Part shown: positions 26,026 to 33,415 of the stretch, piece by piece | Numbering within the stretch: position 1 is the stretch's first letter | How the letters are laid out: the number at the start of each line of letters is the position of its first letter | NCBI GenBank assembly: GCA_946620235.1 | Contig: CAMONC010000006.1 | Span: forward strand, 1-38,962 | Source: an uncultured Lachnospiraceae bacterium | GTDB lineage: Bacteria; Bacillota; Clostridia; Lachnospirales; Lachnospiraceae | Length of the DNA stretch: 38,962 nucleotides | Direction: 5' to 3' | Notes under the pieces: model-generated | The model's input: only the letters and a program-made list of their open reading frames with translations | The model's database searches: none | Told to the model about the DNA's origin: nothing | Position numbers and translations under genes: made by a program

Positions 26026-26346
26026 TTATCCTTTTAATCCTCTGGACTGTCTGTCCATATCCTCTACGACAATATCATATATCTCGCCGAGAGTTCTGCA
26101 GTATTCGAGCACCTGCCAGGGTTCATTGGTGTGGAAATGCAGCTTGAGTATAGCCTTCTCTCCTGCCACATCGTCCTCTCCGCTGTCTCCTGCCACCACC
26201 AGGCAGTCTCCCTTGAAATGCTCAAGTATATGATCCCTGACCTCATCCACAAGGTCATCTGCGAGATCATCCACATCCTCGCCTTCGGTATTGTACTTAT
26301 CCAGCAAAAGCTGTGTATCGTATCTGAATTCTATAACGTCTTCCAT
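26026..26346 (-). CDS. Stand-alone FakA/DAK1_2-like domain protein
   Basis: A 106-residue protein matching the region that follows the DAK2 domain in fatty-acid kinase FakA (YloV) and related DhaK-like proteins. Evidence is the FRYDTQLLL opening (like YCTEFL in FakA), GDCLVVAGDSGEDD, and LKLHFHTNEPWQVLEYCRTLGEI at residues 67-89, in which HxHTxxP and the VLEY helix are family hallmarks. The kinase ATP-binding DAK2 part is missing and no fakB/degV gene is adjacent. AGGAGG precedes the ATG and a good promoter lies upstream. Function alone is unknown. It could be a regulatory subunit or a domain remnant kept under selection with trpS. Confidence 0.75.
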   Translation of the reverse strand: MEDVIEFRYDTQLLLDKYNTEGEDVDDLADDLVDEVRDHILEHFKGDCLVVAGDSGEDDVAGEKAILKLHFHTNEPWQVLEYCRTLGEIYDIVVEDMDRQSRGLKG

Positions 26347-26380
26347 AATTCCTCCTAAATATAAGTCTGCACAATTGATA

Positions 26381-26409
26381 AGTATATCGTATCAACGAAA
26401 TAAAATCAA
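26381..26409 (-). promoter_or_regulatory. Sigma-A promoter of the FakA-like/trpS operon
   Basis: On the minus strand TTGATT (26404-26409) and TATACT (26381-26386) are separated by 17 bp. The leader is about 28 nt and holds the strong ribosome site AGGAGG before 26346. The 45 nt between this promoter and the nuclease stop hold nothing recognisable. Confidence 0.75.
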
Positions 26410-26454
26410 AGCCCCCTGCTTCCGTCCCATCCATCGGCACAGACAGCATCCGGC

Positions 26455-27213
26455 TCATTCTGCCAGATGATTGGCTCCGGTCCGGTAATCCAGTTCGACT
26501 CCGGGTTGCACATTGTAGATAAACACGTGATAGCATATTCCCTTCCCCTTGTCCTCTACGGAATATGCCTCCATCTCGACACCTCTGGCCAGAAGCTCGT
26601 CATCCCTGAACAAAGGGCTTACGCGATACAGCACATGATTGCGTCCATCCGCGATATAGTCCATGACATCTTCCTCCCAAGGACGCATGATATCATAATT
26701 CAGGTATCTGGTGCCTGTGATCAGATTGAGCTCATTCGCATTCTGACCGGTCAGTGCATAGGCTATGAGGTGGCTTCTGTTATACAGATACGGTGGATCG
26801 GAGTCTATGAGTCCGTCGTATCGCCTTTGCTTCCATCCGGTGGGATGTATCTCGCCGATGTCTCCCCTGGGGCCTGTCGGCATCATCGATCGATCCAGCA
26901 TGGCCACTGCCGTTCCGCATCTGCCCAGCTCGTCATGTTCACTGAAATGCTCACCGGAGATATTCTCTATATCCCACGCATTAAAATTCGGGATCCCGTC
27001 ATTAAGTATGATACAGGCTTCTCCCTCATAGTCGGGAATCTTATCGGGATCGCTGTCTACTATGCTGAGCGATCCCTCACGTGACTCCGGATCAGTTTCC
27101 TGCGTCACAACCTGAGATATCTGCGGAGCCTGATCCCTCGTATATACCAGCCATGCCAGTATCAGGGCCAGTAATATGAGGCTCCACAACAGTTTTGTTT
27201 TTTTCTGTTTCAT
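26455..27213 (-). CDS. Membrane-anchored DNA/RNA non-specific endonuclease (EndA-like)
   Basis: A beta-beta-alpha-Me (NUC1) nuclease like the DNA-entry nuclease EndA. The N-terminus has KQKKTK then a 16-residue hydrophobic stretch (LLWSLILLALILAWLV), giving a signal anchor with the catalytic part outside. The active region is YNRSHLIAYALTGQN, the family DRGH site read here as NRSH with His148. ELNLITGTRYLN follows, with Asn172 as likely metal ligand. Length 252 is typical. Likely roles are extracellular nucleic acid breakdown or DNA uptake. No competence genes are nearby. It starts 4 nt after the GH26 stop, with a weak ribosome site, suggesting coupling. Confidence 0.85.
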   Translation of the reverse strand: MKQKKTKLLWSLILLALILAWLVYTRDQAPQISQVVTQETDPESREGSLSIVDSDPDKIPDYEGEACIILNDGIPNFNAWDIENISGEHFSEHDELGRCGTAVAMLDRSMMPTGPRGDIGEIHPTGWKQRRYDGLIDSDPPYLYNRSHLIAYALTGQNANELNLITGTRYLNYDIMRPWEEDVMDYIADGRNHVLYRVSPLFRDDELLARGVEMEAYSVEDKGKGICYHVFIYNVQPGVELDYRTGANHLAE

Positions 27214-27217
27214 ACGC

Positions 27218-28156
27218 TTATTCGCTTATCGCATAGTCGCTTGCATACAACTCCCTGAGATGTTCCACGGTGTTGTACTGTTCTCCAATGCAGAACTCTC
27301 TTGACCATGTCATATAGTATGCCCACGGAATATGGGATTCCGAGAGCATAGCCACATCCGGAAGATAACCGTTCTCCGCTATGGCTGCCACTTTATGACA
27401 GCCGGTATTCTCTACCAGTTCCCGGTATTCATCAGCATAATCGGTAGGCTTATAGCTTTCGAGATATATGTCCCTGGAGATGACATCGACATACTCATCC
27501 CCGGGATAGCCTTCTTTCAAAGGGCAATTCCATACCCACAGCAGATTATCAAGATGATGCTTACGGGTAAAGTGCTCGTACATCAGCTTATATAACTCCC
27601 GGGCTGTCTCCGGTCCCTGAGCTCCCCACCAGAACCAGGTTCCCTCCGACTCGTGAAAAGGTCTCCACAGGATCGGGATATCTTCGTCACAGAAAGGCTT
27701 AAGAAGCTCTGCGAGAACATCCATATCGTGATAAAAAGCCTCCCTCTCCGGCGTTCCTTCCTTCAGAACACGGGAAGCATCGAAATCAGTCTTCTCCATG
27801 TAGAAGCTTTTGTCATGACCTCCCAGAGGCGAAAACCAGTGAAAAGTAAACGTTACAATGCCGTCGGATTCCTTCGCCCAACGCATCGCCGTATCCAGAG
27901 TTCCCCTGTTGTCATATATCTCCTTAAGGCATTCAAATGAAGCTCCCTCATAGTTGATATTCGGAGAATATGATAAAAGTTCAAAACCGCGAAGCTTCGG
28001 GAGCTTGCCGGTCTTCTCACGGATATATACAGCCTCCTCCATATAGTTGGTCTGGGTATGCTGTCCCGTGATGATGGCATGTCCCGCCGTATCACTCAGA
28101 TAGTTCAACAGCGCCCGGGCATTCTTTGTTGCATTTTCATTTACAGGTGTTTGCAT
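27218..28156 (-). CDS. Glycoside hydrolase family 26 (beta-mannanase-like), no signal peptide
   Basis: TIM-barrel glycosidase resembling GH26 beta-mannanases. Recognised parts: IITGQHTQTNY near residue 28, TFHWFSPLGG, and WRPFHESEGTWFWWG at 164-178 with acid/base Glu169. The nucleophile is probably Glu261 in AIAENGYLP. DDVISRDIY-type and WVWNCPL barrel strands follow the family. At 312 residues it is only the catalytic domain, with no carbohydrate-binding module. There is no signal peptide, so it should act in the cytoplasm, perhaps on imported manno-oligosaccharides. The start is firm: GGGAGGGG lies about 8 nt upstream. No sugar transporter is next to it. Confidence 0.85.
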   Translation of the reverse strand: MQTPVNENATKNARALLNYLSDTAGHAIITGQHTQTNYMEEAVYIREKTGKLPKLRGFELLSYSPNINYEGASFECLKEIYDNRGTLDTAMRWAKESDGIVTFTFHWFSPLGGHDKSFYMEKTDFDASRVLKEGTPEREAFYHDMDVLAELLKPFCDEDIPILWRPFHESEGTWFWWGAQGPETARELYKLMYEHFTRKHHLDNLLWVWNCPLKEGYPGDEYVDVISRDIYLESYKPTDYADEYRELVENTGCHKVAAIAENGYLPDVAMLSESHIPWAYYMTWSREFCIGEQYNTVEHLRELYASDYAISE

Positions 28157-28210
28157 TCGGTATCCCCTCCCGATCAGGCCAGATGTTTTATTTCGTTCAT
28201 GACTATTCAG

Positions 28211-28243
28211 AAAAATAAAAAAGCCCTGAAGATCAAGGCTTTT
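28211..28243 (-). terminator. Intrinsic terminator of tRNA-Leu
   Basis: On the minus strand an 11-bp stem AAAAGCCTTGA/TCAGGGCTTTT with one G-U pair and a 3-nt loop is followed by TTATTTTT. It begins 3 nt after the tRNA 3' end. Confidence 0.9.
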
Positions 28244-28245
28244 AA

Positions 28246-28329
28246 TGCAGGAAAAGAGACTTGAACTCTCATGGTATTGCTACCACACGGACCTGAACCG
28301 TGCGCGTCTGCCAATTCCGCCATTCCTGC
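28246..28329 (-). tRNA. tRNA-Leu (anticodon CAG)
   Basis: The 84-nt minus-strand sequence folds as a class II tRNA. Acceptor stem GCAGGAA pairs with TTCCTGC. The anticodon stem CACGG/CCGTG frames the loop TTCAGGT with anticodon CAG, reading CUG. A long variable arm (TGGTAGCAATACCA) and the T-loop GTTCAAGTC are present. Discriminator base is A; the CCA end is not encoded. It has its own promoter and terminator. Confidence 0.96.
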
Positions 28330-28341
28330 GCGACAAGTTGT

Positions 28342-28370
28342 ATATTACCGCAAAGAAAGATAATTGTCAA
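28342..28370 (-). promoter_or_regulatory. Strong promoter of tRNA-Leu
   Basis: On the minus strand TTGACA (28365-28370) and TAATAT (28342-28347) are separated by 17 bp. The perfect -35 touches the CotH stop codon at 28371-28373. The transcript should begin about 6-8 nt before the tRNA. Confidence 0.85.
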
Positions 28371-30038
28371 TCACCAGGATGCAAAGACTCCTTTAAGCCA
28401 TTTCACGCGGCCTGCAGCATAGTTTTTCATATATGCGATATCTTCGTCATACGTAGCCTGCTCCAGATACAGATGGTCATGTCCGTTCCAGAGGATGCGA
28501 TCCATCTTCTGCGATGCGGAAATCTCCGATACATAACTGTCTGTCTTCCCTGCGGCAGATTTGGTATATTTATTTGATGATACAAAAGATTTTACCTCAC
28601 TCCTGAACTCGGGAAGGTTCATAAACGGCTCGATGAATCCTCCGCCGATAAAGCCCTCGATCGATGCATGATCCGCTCTGATACCGTATGAATCATCAAA
28701 ATCCCATACAGGACCGGCAGTGAGTTTCCCACCGTTATTCAGATAGAAATATGTAGAGCTTGCAAATGAGTCGGAATTCGAAACAGTCTCCTGCAACACA
28801 AAAAACCGTGCCAGTGACTTAATATCCATATGATCCCATACACTGCTCTCATCATCAGGCATAATGCCGCCGTTTAGTGATGCCTGAATCAGGCTCTCCA
28901 CGTATTCCGAGATGTAGATCATCTCCTCTTTGGAACAGTTCTCCGGGCTCTTGACGGTAAATGCCACCCCGGTAGATGTGATGAAGTAGCACCTCTCATC
29001 CCTATAATATGCATTATCCAGCTCGAGCAGATATCCTCCGCTGTAATCCTCGGGATTATTCACTCCGGTCACATATCTGTATATATCGCCGTATTTATTG
29101 GCACCGGTTGCGGTAGCTGCCTTTTCAAGATCACGGCCGTCATTCGCCTTGTCATTAAGTTTCTCGAGATCATTGATATCCACTCTGCCGGATCCTATCT
29201 GTATCTTCTCACAGAGCAGGTAATTACCTCTGTATACACCGTCATAATACAGGTCCACGCTCCTGCAATCAGGTGCATCGATCCCAAACTCCGCAGCCAT
29301 ACGGTATGCCGTCGTGTTGTGGATCAATGTGGGATCGTAAGCATTAGCAAGCAGTATCCAGGTCTTACTGCTGTTTGCAGGCACTCCCGACTGCGTCAGA
29401 TCCACAGCAGTCTGAAGTTTTATCTGATATGCTTTCTTATCCGCCTCGAAAGTCGTATTGCCTCTGGCTTTGATCTGCGCCAGCTCGCCATCATATACAG
29501 CCTTACCGGCAGATGTGAGCATCGTCAGTCTGCCGGAACCGTGATTGGACTTGGATGTCTCTACAAAACCACGTCCGTGTTCGGGATCTGAACTCTCCAC
29601 ATAAACAGCAGGTATCTTAGCCGATTGCATAACATAAACATCGAAAGAGCTTTCGGTAGCATTTTTACGGCAGGTCAGATTCAGGATCCGGCTGCCATCG
29701 CCGGTGTCCTTGGACAGATACGGTGTTATATTCACATTCCTGTCCGATTCCAAAACCGTACCATCGGAGAAAACATACTCGGATGTCGAGCTGTCATAAT
29801 GGAACACCACACTCTGGGCAGACACACCGGAGGGCAAAAAAAGATAAATCTTTCCACCCACATCGGTTAACGATATATTAACGGAACGTCCTTCGCCAAA
29901 AGGAACATAAGCAAAGATCCCCGCCTCGTCGCGATCCTCCGCTGCATATACCGTCTGAGTAAATGCAACCGCAAATATCAGAATACTTGCTGCCAGCCCC
30001 AAAACCATTGGCCATATCCGGCTTACCGATCTTCTCAT
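28371..30038 (-). CDS. Exported CotH-type kinase family protein
   Basis: Secreted or membrane-held protein of the CotH family, atypical kinases first known from spore coats but also found in non-spore roles. The N-terminus has RRSVSR then a hydrophobic stretch ending TVYAAED, a signal peptide. The domain shows QIKARGNTTFEADKKAYQIKL, LLANAYDPTLIHNTTAYRMA, YLLCEKIQIG with a likely ATP-site Lys, GGYLLELDN, and the metal motif GPVWDFDDSYG. Start is placed at ATG 30038, 8 nt after the histidine kinase stop, because AGGAG lies 4 nt before; GTG at 30050 is possible. It ends the four-gene signalling operon. Target proteins are unknown. Confidence 0.83.
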   Translation of the reverse strand: MRRSVSRIWPMVLGLAASILIFAVAFTQTVYAAEDRDEAGIFAYVPFGEGRSVNISLTDVGGKIYLFLPSGVSAQSVVFHYDSSTSEYVFSDGTVLESDRNVNITPYLSKDTGDGSRILNLTCRKNATESSFDVYVMQSAKIPAVYVESSDPEHGRGFVETSKSNHGSGRLTMLTSAGKAVYDGELAQIKARGNTTFEADKKAYQIKLQTAVDLTQSGVPANSSKTWILLANAYDPTLIHNTTAYRMAAEFGIDAPDCRSVDLYYDGVYRGNYLLCEKIQIGSGRVDINDLEKLNDKANDGRDLEKAATATGANKYGDIYRYVTGVNNPEDYSGGYLLELDNAYYRDERCYFITSTGVAFTVKSPENCSKEEMIYISEYVESLIQASLNGGIMPDDESSVWDHMDIKSLARFFVLQETVSNSDSFASSTYFYLNNGGKLTAGPVWDFDDSYGIRADHASIEGFIGGGFIEPFMNLPEFRSEVKSFVSSNKYTKSAAGKTDSYVSEISASQKMDRILWNGHDHLYLEQATYDEDIAYMKNYAAGRVKWLKGVFASW

Positions 30039-30046
30039 AATACTCC

Positions 30047-32488
30047 TCACATATCCTGCATCGTCTTATCAAGCAACGCTGCCATATCTTCATAAGCCAC
30101 CTCAGCTACCAAGAACTTAAGGCGGGAATATACATCTGCATATTTATCAGGGAGACTGTAATTCTCCAATTCGAACATAACAGATTCTATCAGATCATGG
30201 TCGAAAGAATCAACAGCTTCCCGAAGAGCGGTAAATGCTTCCTGAAGCATGTCCGTTTCTATCTCGGGCAGATCGGAGCCCTCATCGGTATCCGAACAGC
30301 CAAACGCTTCTCGAAGAGGCGCCCTGAGTTCCCTGTACATTCTCAGCAGTTCAGTCGTGTTCGTCTGGATATATGCCAGATCAGACAGATCCGCCGCTCG
30401 TTCCAGATCACGTGCTAACTCTGACAGGCGCAGAGCTCCGGCCATACGTGATGTACTCTTGAGTGCATGAACCTGTATCCTGTAATTCTCCACATCCCTC
30501 TGATTATAGAATCCCTCAATCCGATCTGCATAAGGTTCAATGGTCTCCGTATAGTCGCGGAGAACTTCCTCATATATCTCTCTGCTACCGGATGCCTCGA
30601 TCCCGGCATCAACGTCGATCATGGGTATCCTGCGAAGAGCCGCCAGCAGGTGATCGGCTTCCTCCTCTGCATGAGGTGTCGTTGTCTCCTTCGCTTCGTT
30701 TGGTTTTGCTTCGGGTATATCTGCTGCATCAGGTTCGATCATGGTCACAAGCTGAGGATCCAGATACTTTATCAGCATGTTTTCCAGCTTAACGGACTCA
30801 ATGGGTTTAGTCAGATAGTCTTCGAAACCCTTATCGATATACAACTCTCTCGCACCCGACACGGCATTTGCAGTCAGAGCAATGACCGGTGTCTCATACC
30901 GGTTGACATTGAATCGATCGGATTTCATGCGCTCAAATGTTTCCAGACCATCCATCTCCGGCATCATATGATCCAGGAATATAACATCATATTTGGTCTT
31001 GCGCATCATGGTCAAAGCCTCCATGCCATTGGAGGCGGCATCGATACGTATCTTCGTGCGGGTAAGCAACGACCTGAACACTTTGATATTGATCGGAATA
31101 TCGTCAACAACCAGTACTCTGGCAGCGGGTGCAATAAAGTACTGATGTTTATCCTGTGTATCCTTTCTCGCCCTGCGTAAAGCTTCATTCAGAGATCCGA
31201 TCGGCTCCCAGTTTTCAACTTCCTGTCTGATCCTGAATGAGAAAGTAGATCCGACGCCGTATGCAGACTCTACCTCGAGATCCGAGCCCATCAGATTAAG
31301 CAGTGTACATGTGAGAGGGATTCCGAGTCCCGAACCCTCGATATTACGGTTCCTTACCTGATCCAGTCTCTCAAACGGTGTAAACAGCTTATCGATATCT
31401 TCTTCCTTGATGCCCTGACCTGTGTCGGACACACCGACATAAAGGGATATCTGATAGTCGTCTATCTGTTCATAATCGACTTTCAGATCCACATATCCTT
31501 CGGTCGTGTATTTCACGGCATTGGTCAGTATATTGGTTATAACCTGTTTGATCCTGACTTCATCACCATACAGGATATGAGGCAGTGAAGGATCTATATC
31601 CACCCGCAGTATCAGCCCCTTCTCGGTAGCCCTGAATCCGATGAGATTGATCATATCGTTGAGCAGACTTCCCAGATCATATGTTACGGGCAGGATCTCC
31701 ATCTTGCCGGCCTCGATCTTGGAGAAGTCCAGTATGTCATTGATCAGTGACAGAAGTGAATTGCCGGAACTTCTGATATCTAGTGCGAATTCCTTTACAT
31801 TAGGATCCGTGTTTTCCCTGAGGATCATCTCATTGAATCCGAGAACGGCGTTAATGGGTGTTCTGATCTCATGAGACATATTCGCAAGGAAATCACTCTT
31901 GGCTCTGTTGGCGTCCAATGCCGCCTCTCTCTTGGCAGCAATAACCTTGATCAACTCCTCAACAGTCTGCTTACTTTCATCTTCAGCCAGACGTTTCTTC
32001 TGAAGTATGCCCTGTACCGTATAGAGCACCAGATACTCGCAGAACAGGATCAATATATTAAGCAGATAATCCCGGCCGTTAAAAACATACTTCACTCCCG
32101 GGATCTGTATCATCCATGCCAGCACTGTCATGATACAGTTGAGGACCATGGAAAGATTCAAGGCACGTTTGTCCAGAAACAGTGTGACAGCCCCAAGTGC
32201 CATCATCATAAGCTGGAACATCATATAGTTGCTGCCGTTAACAAAAAGGGAAATGAAACACAGCGACGCATATACAACCGTAATGACCATGCGCGGGATC
32301 GCCGGATTGATATCACCGCTCAGCATACTGACTATCAGGATAACACTGGCGATGACCAGAAACAGATTTAAGAATATGATCTGATTCTCGCTCAAAGAGA
32401 CCGATGTGTTGATTATCACGAAATAAATGAGGATGTCCAGAAAACTGAGTATGGAATTGGTAAAGGATCCAAGTTTATTCTCTCGCAT
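30047..32488 (-). CDS. Hybrid sensor histidine kinase with receiver and HPt domains
   Basis: Membrane phosphorelay protein. About five or six hydrophobic helices occupy residues 10-165. A linker helix leads to HisKA with His206 in LANMSHEIRTP. The HATPase shows NILTNAVKYT, DTGQGI and GSGLGI. A receiver follows at about 456-575, with phospho-acceptor Asp506 in VIFLDHMMPEMDG, DD462-463 and Lys561. The C-terminal HPt has His674 in QVHALKSTSRMAGA. All phosphotransfer residues are intact, but no DNA-binding response regulator is adjacent. Start has a strong GGAGG 6 nt upstream, and it overlaps the lipid-kinase-like gene by 14 nt. The small sensor part has no extracellular domain, so the signal is probably within or near the membrane. 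Confidence 0.92.
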   Translation of the reverse strand: MRENKLGSFTNSILSFLDILIYFVIINTSVSLSENQIIFLNLFLVIASVILIVSMLSGDINPAIPRMVITVVYASLCFISLFVNGSNYMMFQLMMMALGAVTLFLDKRALNLSMVLNCIMTVLAWMIQIPGVKYVFNGRDYLLNILILFCEYLVLYTVQGILQKKRLAEDESKQTVEELIKVIAAKREAALDANRAKSDFLANMSHEIRTPINAVLGFNEMILRENTDPNVKEFALDIRSSGNSLLSLINDILDFSKIEAGKMEILPVTYDLGSLLNDMINLIGFRATEKGLILRVDIDPSLPHILYGDEVRIKQVITNILTNAVKYTTEGYVDLKVDYEQIDDYQISLYVGVSDTGQGIKEEDIDKLFTPFERLDQVRNRNIEGSGLGIPLTCTLLNLMGSDLEVESAYGVGSTFSFRIRQEVENWEPIGSLNEALRRARKDTQDKHQYFIAPAARVLVVDDIPINIKVFRSLLTRTKIRIDAASNGMEALTMMRKTKYDVIFLDHMMPEMDGLETFERMKSDRFNVNRYETPVIALTANAVSGARELYIDKGFEDYLTKPIESVKLENMLIKYLDPQLVTMIEPDAADIPEAKPNEAKETTTPHAEEEADHLLAALRRIPMIDVDAGIEASGSREIYEEVLRDYTETIEPYADRIEGFYNQRDVENYRIQVHALKSTSRMAGALRLSELARDLERAADLSDLAYIQTNTTELLRMYRELRAPLREAFGCSDTDEGSDLPEIETDMLQEAFTALREAVDSFDHDLIESVMFELENYSLPDKYADVYSRLKFLVAEVAYEDMAALLDKTMQDM

Positions 32489-33392
32489 CGGAAACCTCCG
32501 CGGGAACTACAAACTTCAATCCCTGTTTTACCACTTCTATATTCCAGTCGGTTGCAAGCACAAGTTTCCCATCCAATGCACCCCAGATGGGCGCACCGTT
32601 GATATGTCGTACTCTGGCCGACTCCAGATTGCGCATAGTGTTTTTCGGATCATCCTCGGTGAATCTGACCTTATGCTTCATAGCCTGATATGCGTATATG
32701 ATCCGCCCCAAAACGCCAAATCTGGACACCTGTATATATGTCACCTTACCATCGGTTGCGTGCCATTCATCCGAAAACGAAACATTTCTCGCTGTGATCG
32801 GTACATTGTAGAAGCTTATCTCCATTGCCCGCCGGGTATAGGAATGACCGTCATATTCGATATTATAGATATAATTGGGAGTTACGAATATCGCATACAG
32901 ATTAGCCAGAAACATCGGCAAATATCTGCCGAAGATCAGCATTTCAGCCAGATTCTCATAGCACTTGTGCGAATATGAATCCATGCCGAAGGAAACATTA
33001 TTGAGAGCCAGCCCGTGATTCGTCCGGATATAATCCACTCTGGTCACATTACCGGTGATCATAGCCTCAACATCCGCAAATGCATTCGGATCTCCGAATG
33101 CGGCAAGATAATTGACCTTCTGAAGTGGAATGATCGCCAGCTCTATCTTGCTGATATCGCTGATACCATTCAGCACTTTACTGGCGGATGATATACTGCC
33201 GCAACAATAAATACGCAGCTGCTCTCCTTCGAAAATATCCTCAATGGTAGATGCAAGCTGCGTCTCATCACCGGCCGTGCCTGTCGTGAACACATAGTAA
33301 GTCAGATCAGGAATGCGTGAAAGCTTATCCCTGAGATTGTCTGCATACTCTTTATCACTATAGGCGGGGTTAATGATAAATACGTGAACCAC
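32475..33392 (-). CDS. Diacylglycerol-kinase-like (YegS/LCB5) protein with degenerate active site
   Basis: A 305-residue protein with the layout of bacterial diacylglycerol/sphingosine kinases. It opens with FIINPAYSDKEY (family INPxxG), has IIPLQKVNYLAAFGDP (family IPLGTGNDFA), VSFGMDS (family SIGFDA), and a final INGAPIWGALDGK beta-sandwich segment. The nucleotide-binding GGDGT is replaced by CCGSIS at residues 63-68, and GTGN by QKVN at 91-94. It is therefore probably not an active kinase and may be a lipid or ligand sensor. Start is GTG at 33392. It is between a diguanylate cyclase (23-nt gap) and a histidine kinase (14-nt overlap). Confidence 0.75.
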   Translation of the reverse strand: MVHVFIINPAYSDKEYADNLRDKLSRIPDLTYYVFTTGTAGDETQLASTIEDIFEGEQLRIYCCGSISSASKVLNGISDISKIELAIIPLQKVNYLAAFGDPNAFADVEAMITGNVTRVDYIRTNHGLALNNVSFGMDSYSHKCYENLAEMLIFGRYLPMFLANLYAIFVTPNYIYNIEYDGHSYTRRAMEISFYNVPITARNVSFSDEWHATDGKVTYIQVSRFGVLGRIIYAYQAMKHKVRFTEDDPKNTMRNLESARVRHINGAPIWGALDGKLVLATDWNIEVVKQGLKFVVPAEVSDARE

Positions 33393-33415
33393 TTATCAAA
33401 TCTCTGTAAACTGAA

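Noticed and set aside
26347-26454. Possible T-box leader before the trpS operon
   Set aside because: The leader from the predicted start is under 30 nt, and I see no T-box sequence or specifier stem.
28157-28210. Promoter for the GH26 gene
   Set aside because: The space after the tRNA terminator has AT-rich parts, but I could not find a -35/-10 pair with acceptable spacing.
30463-31180. Plus-strand open frames over the histidine kinase
   Set aside because: They overlap the HPt and receiver domains, which have intact catalytic residues on the minus strand.
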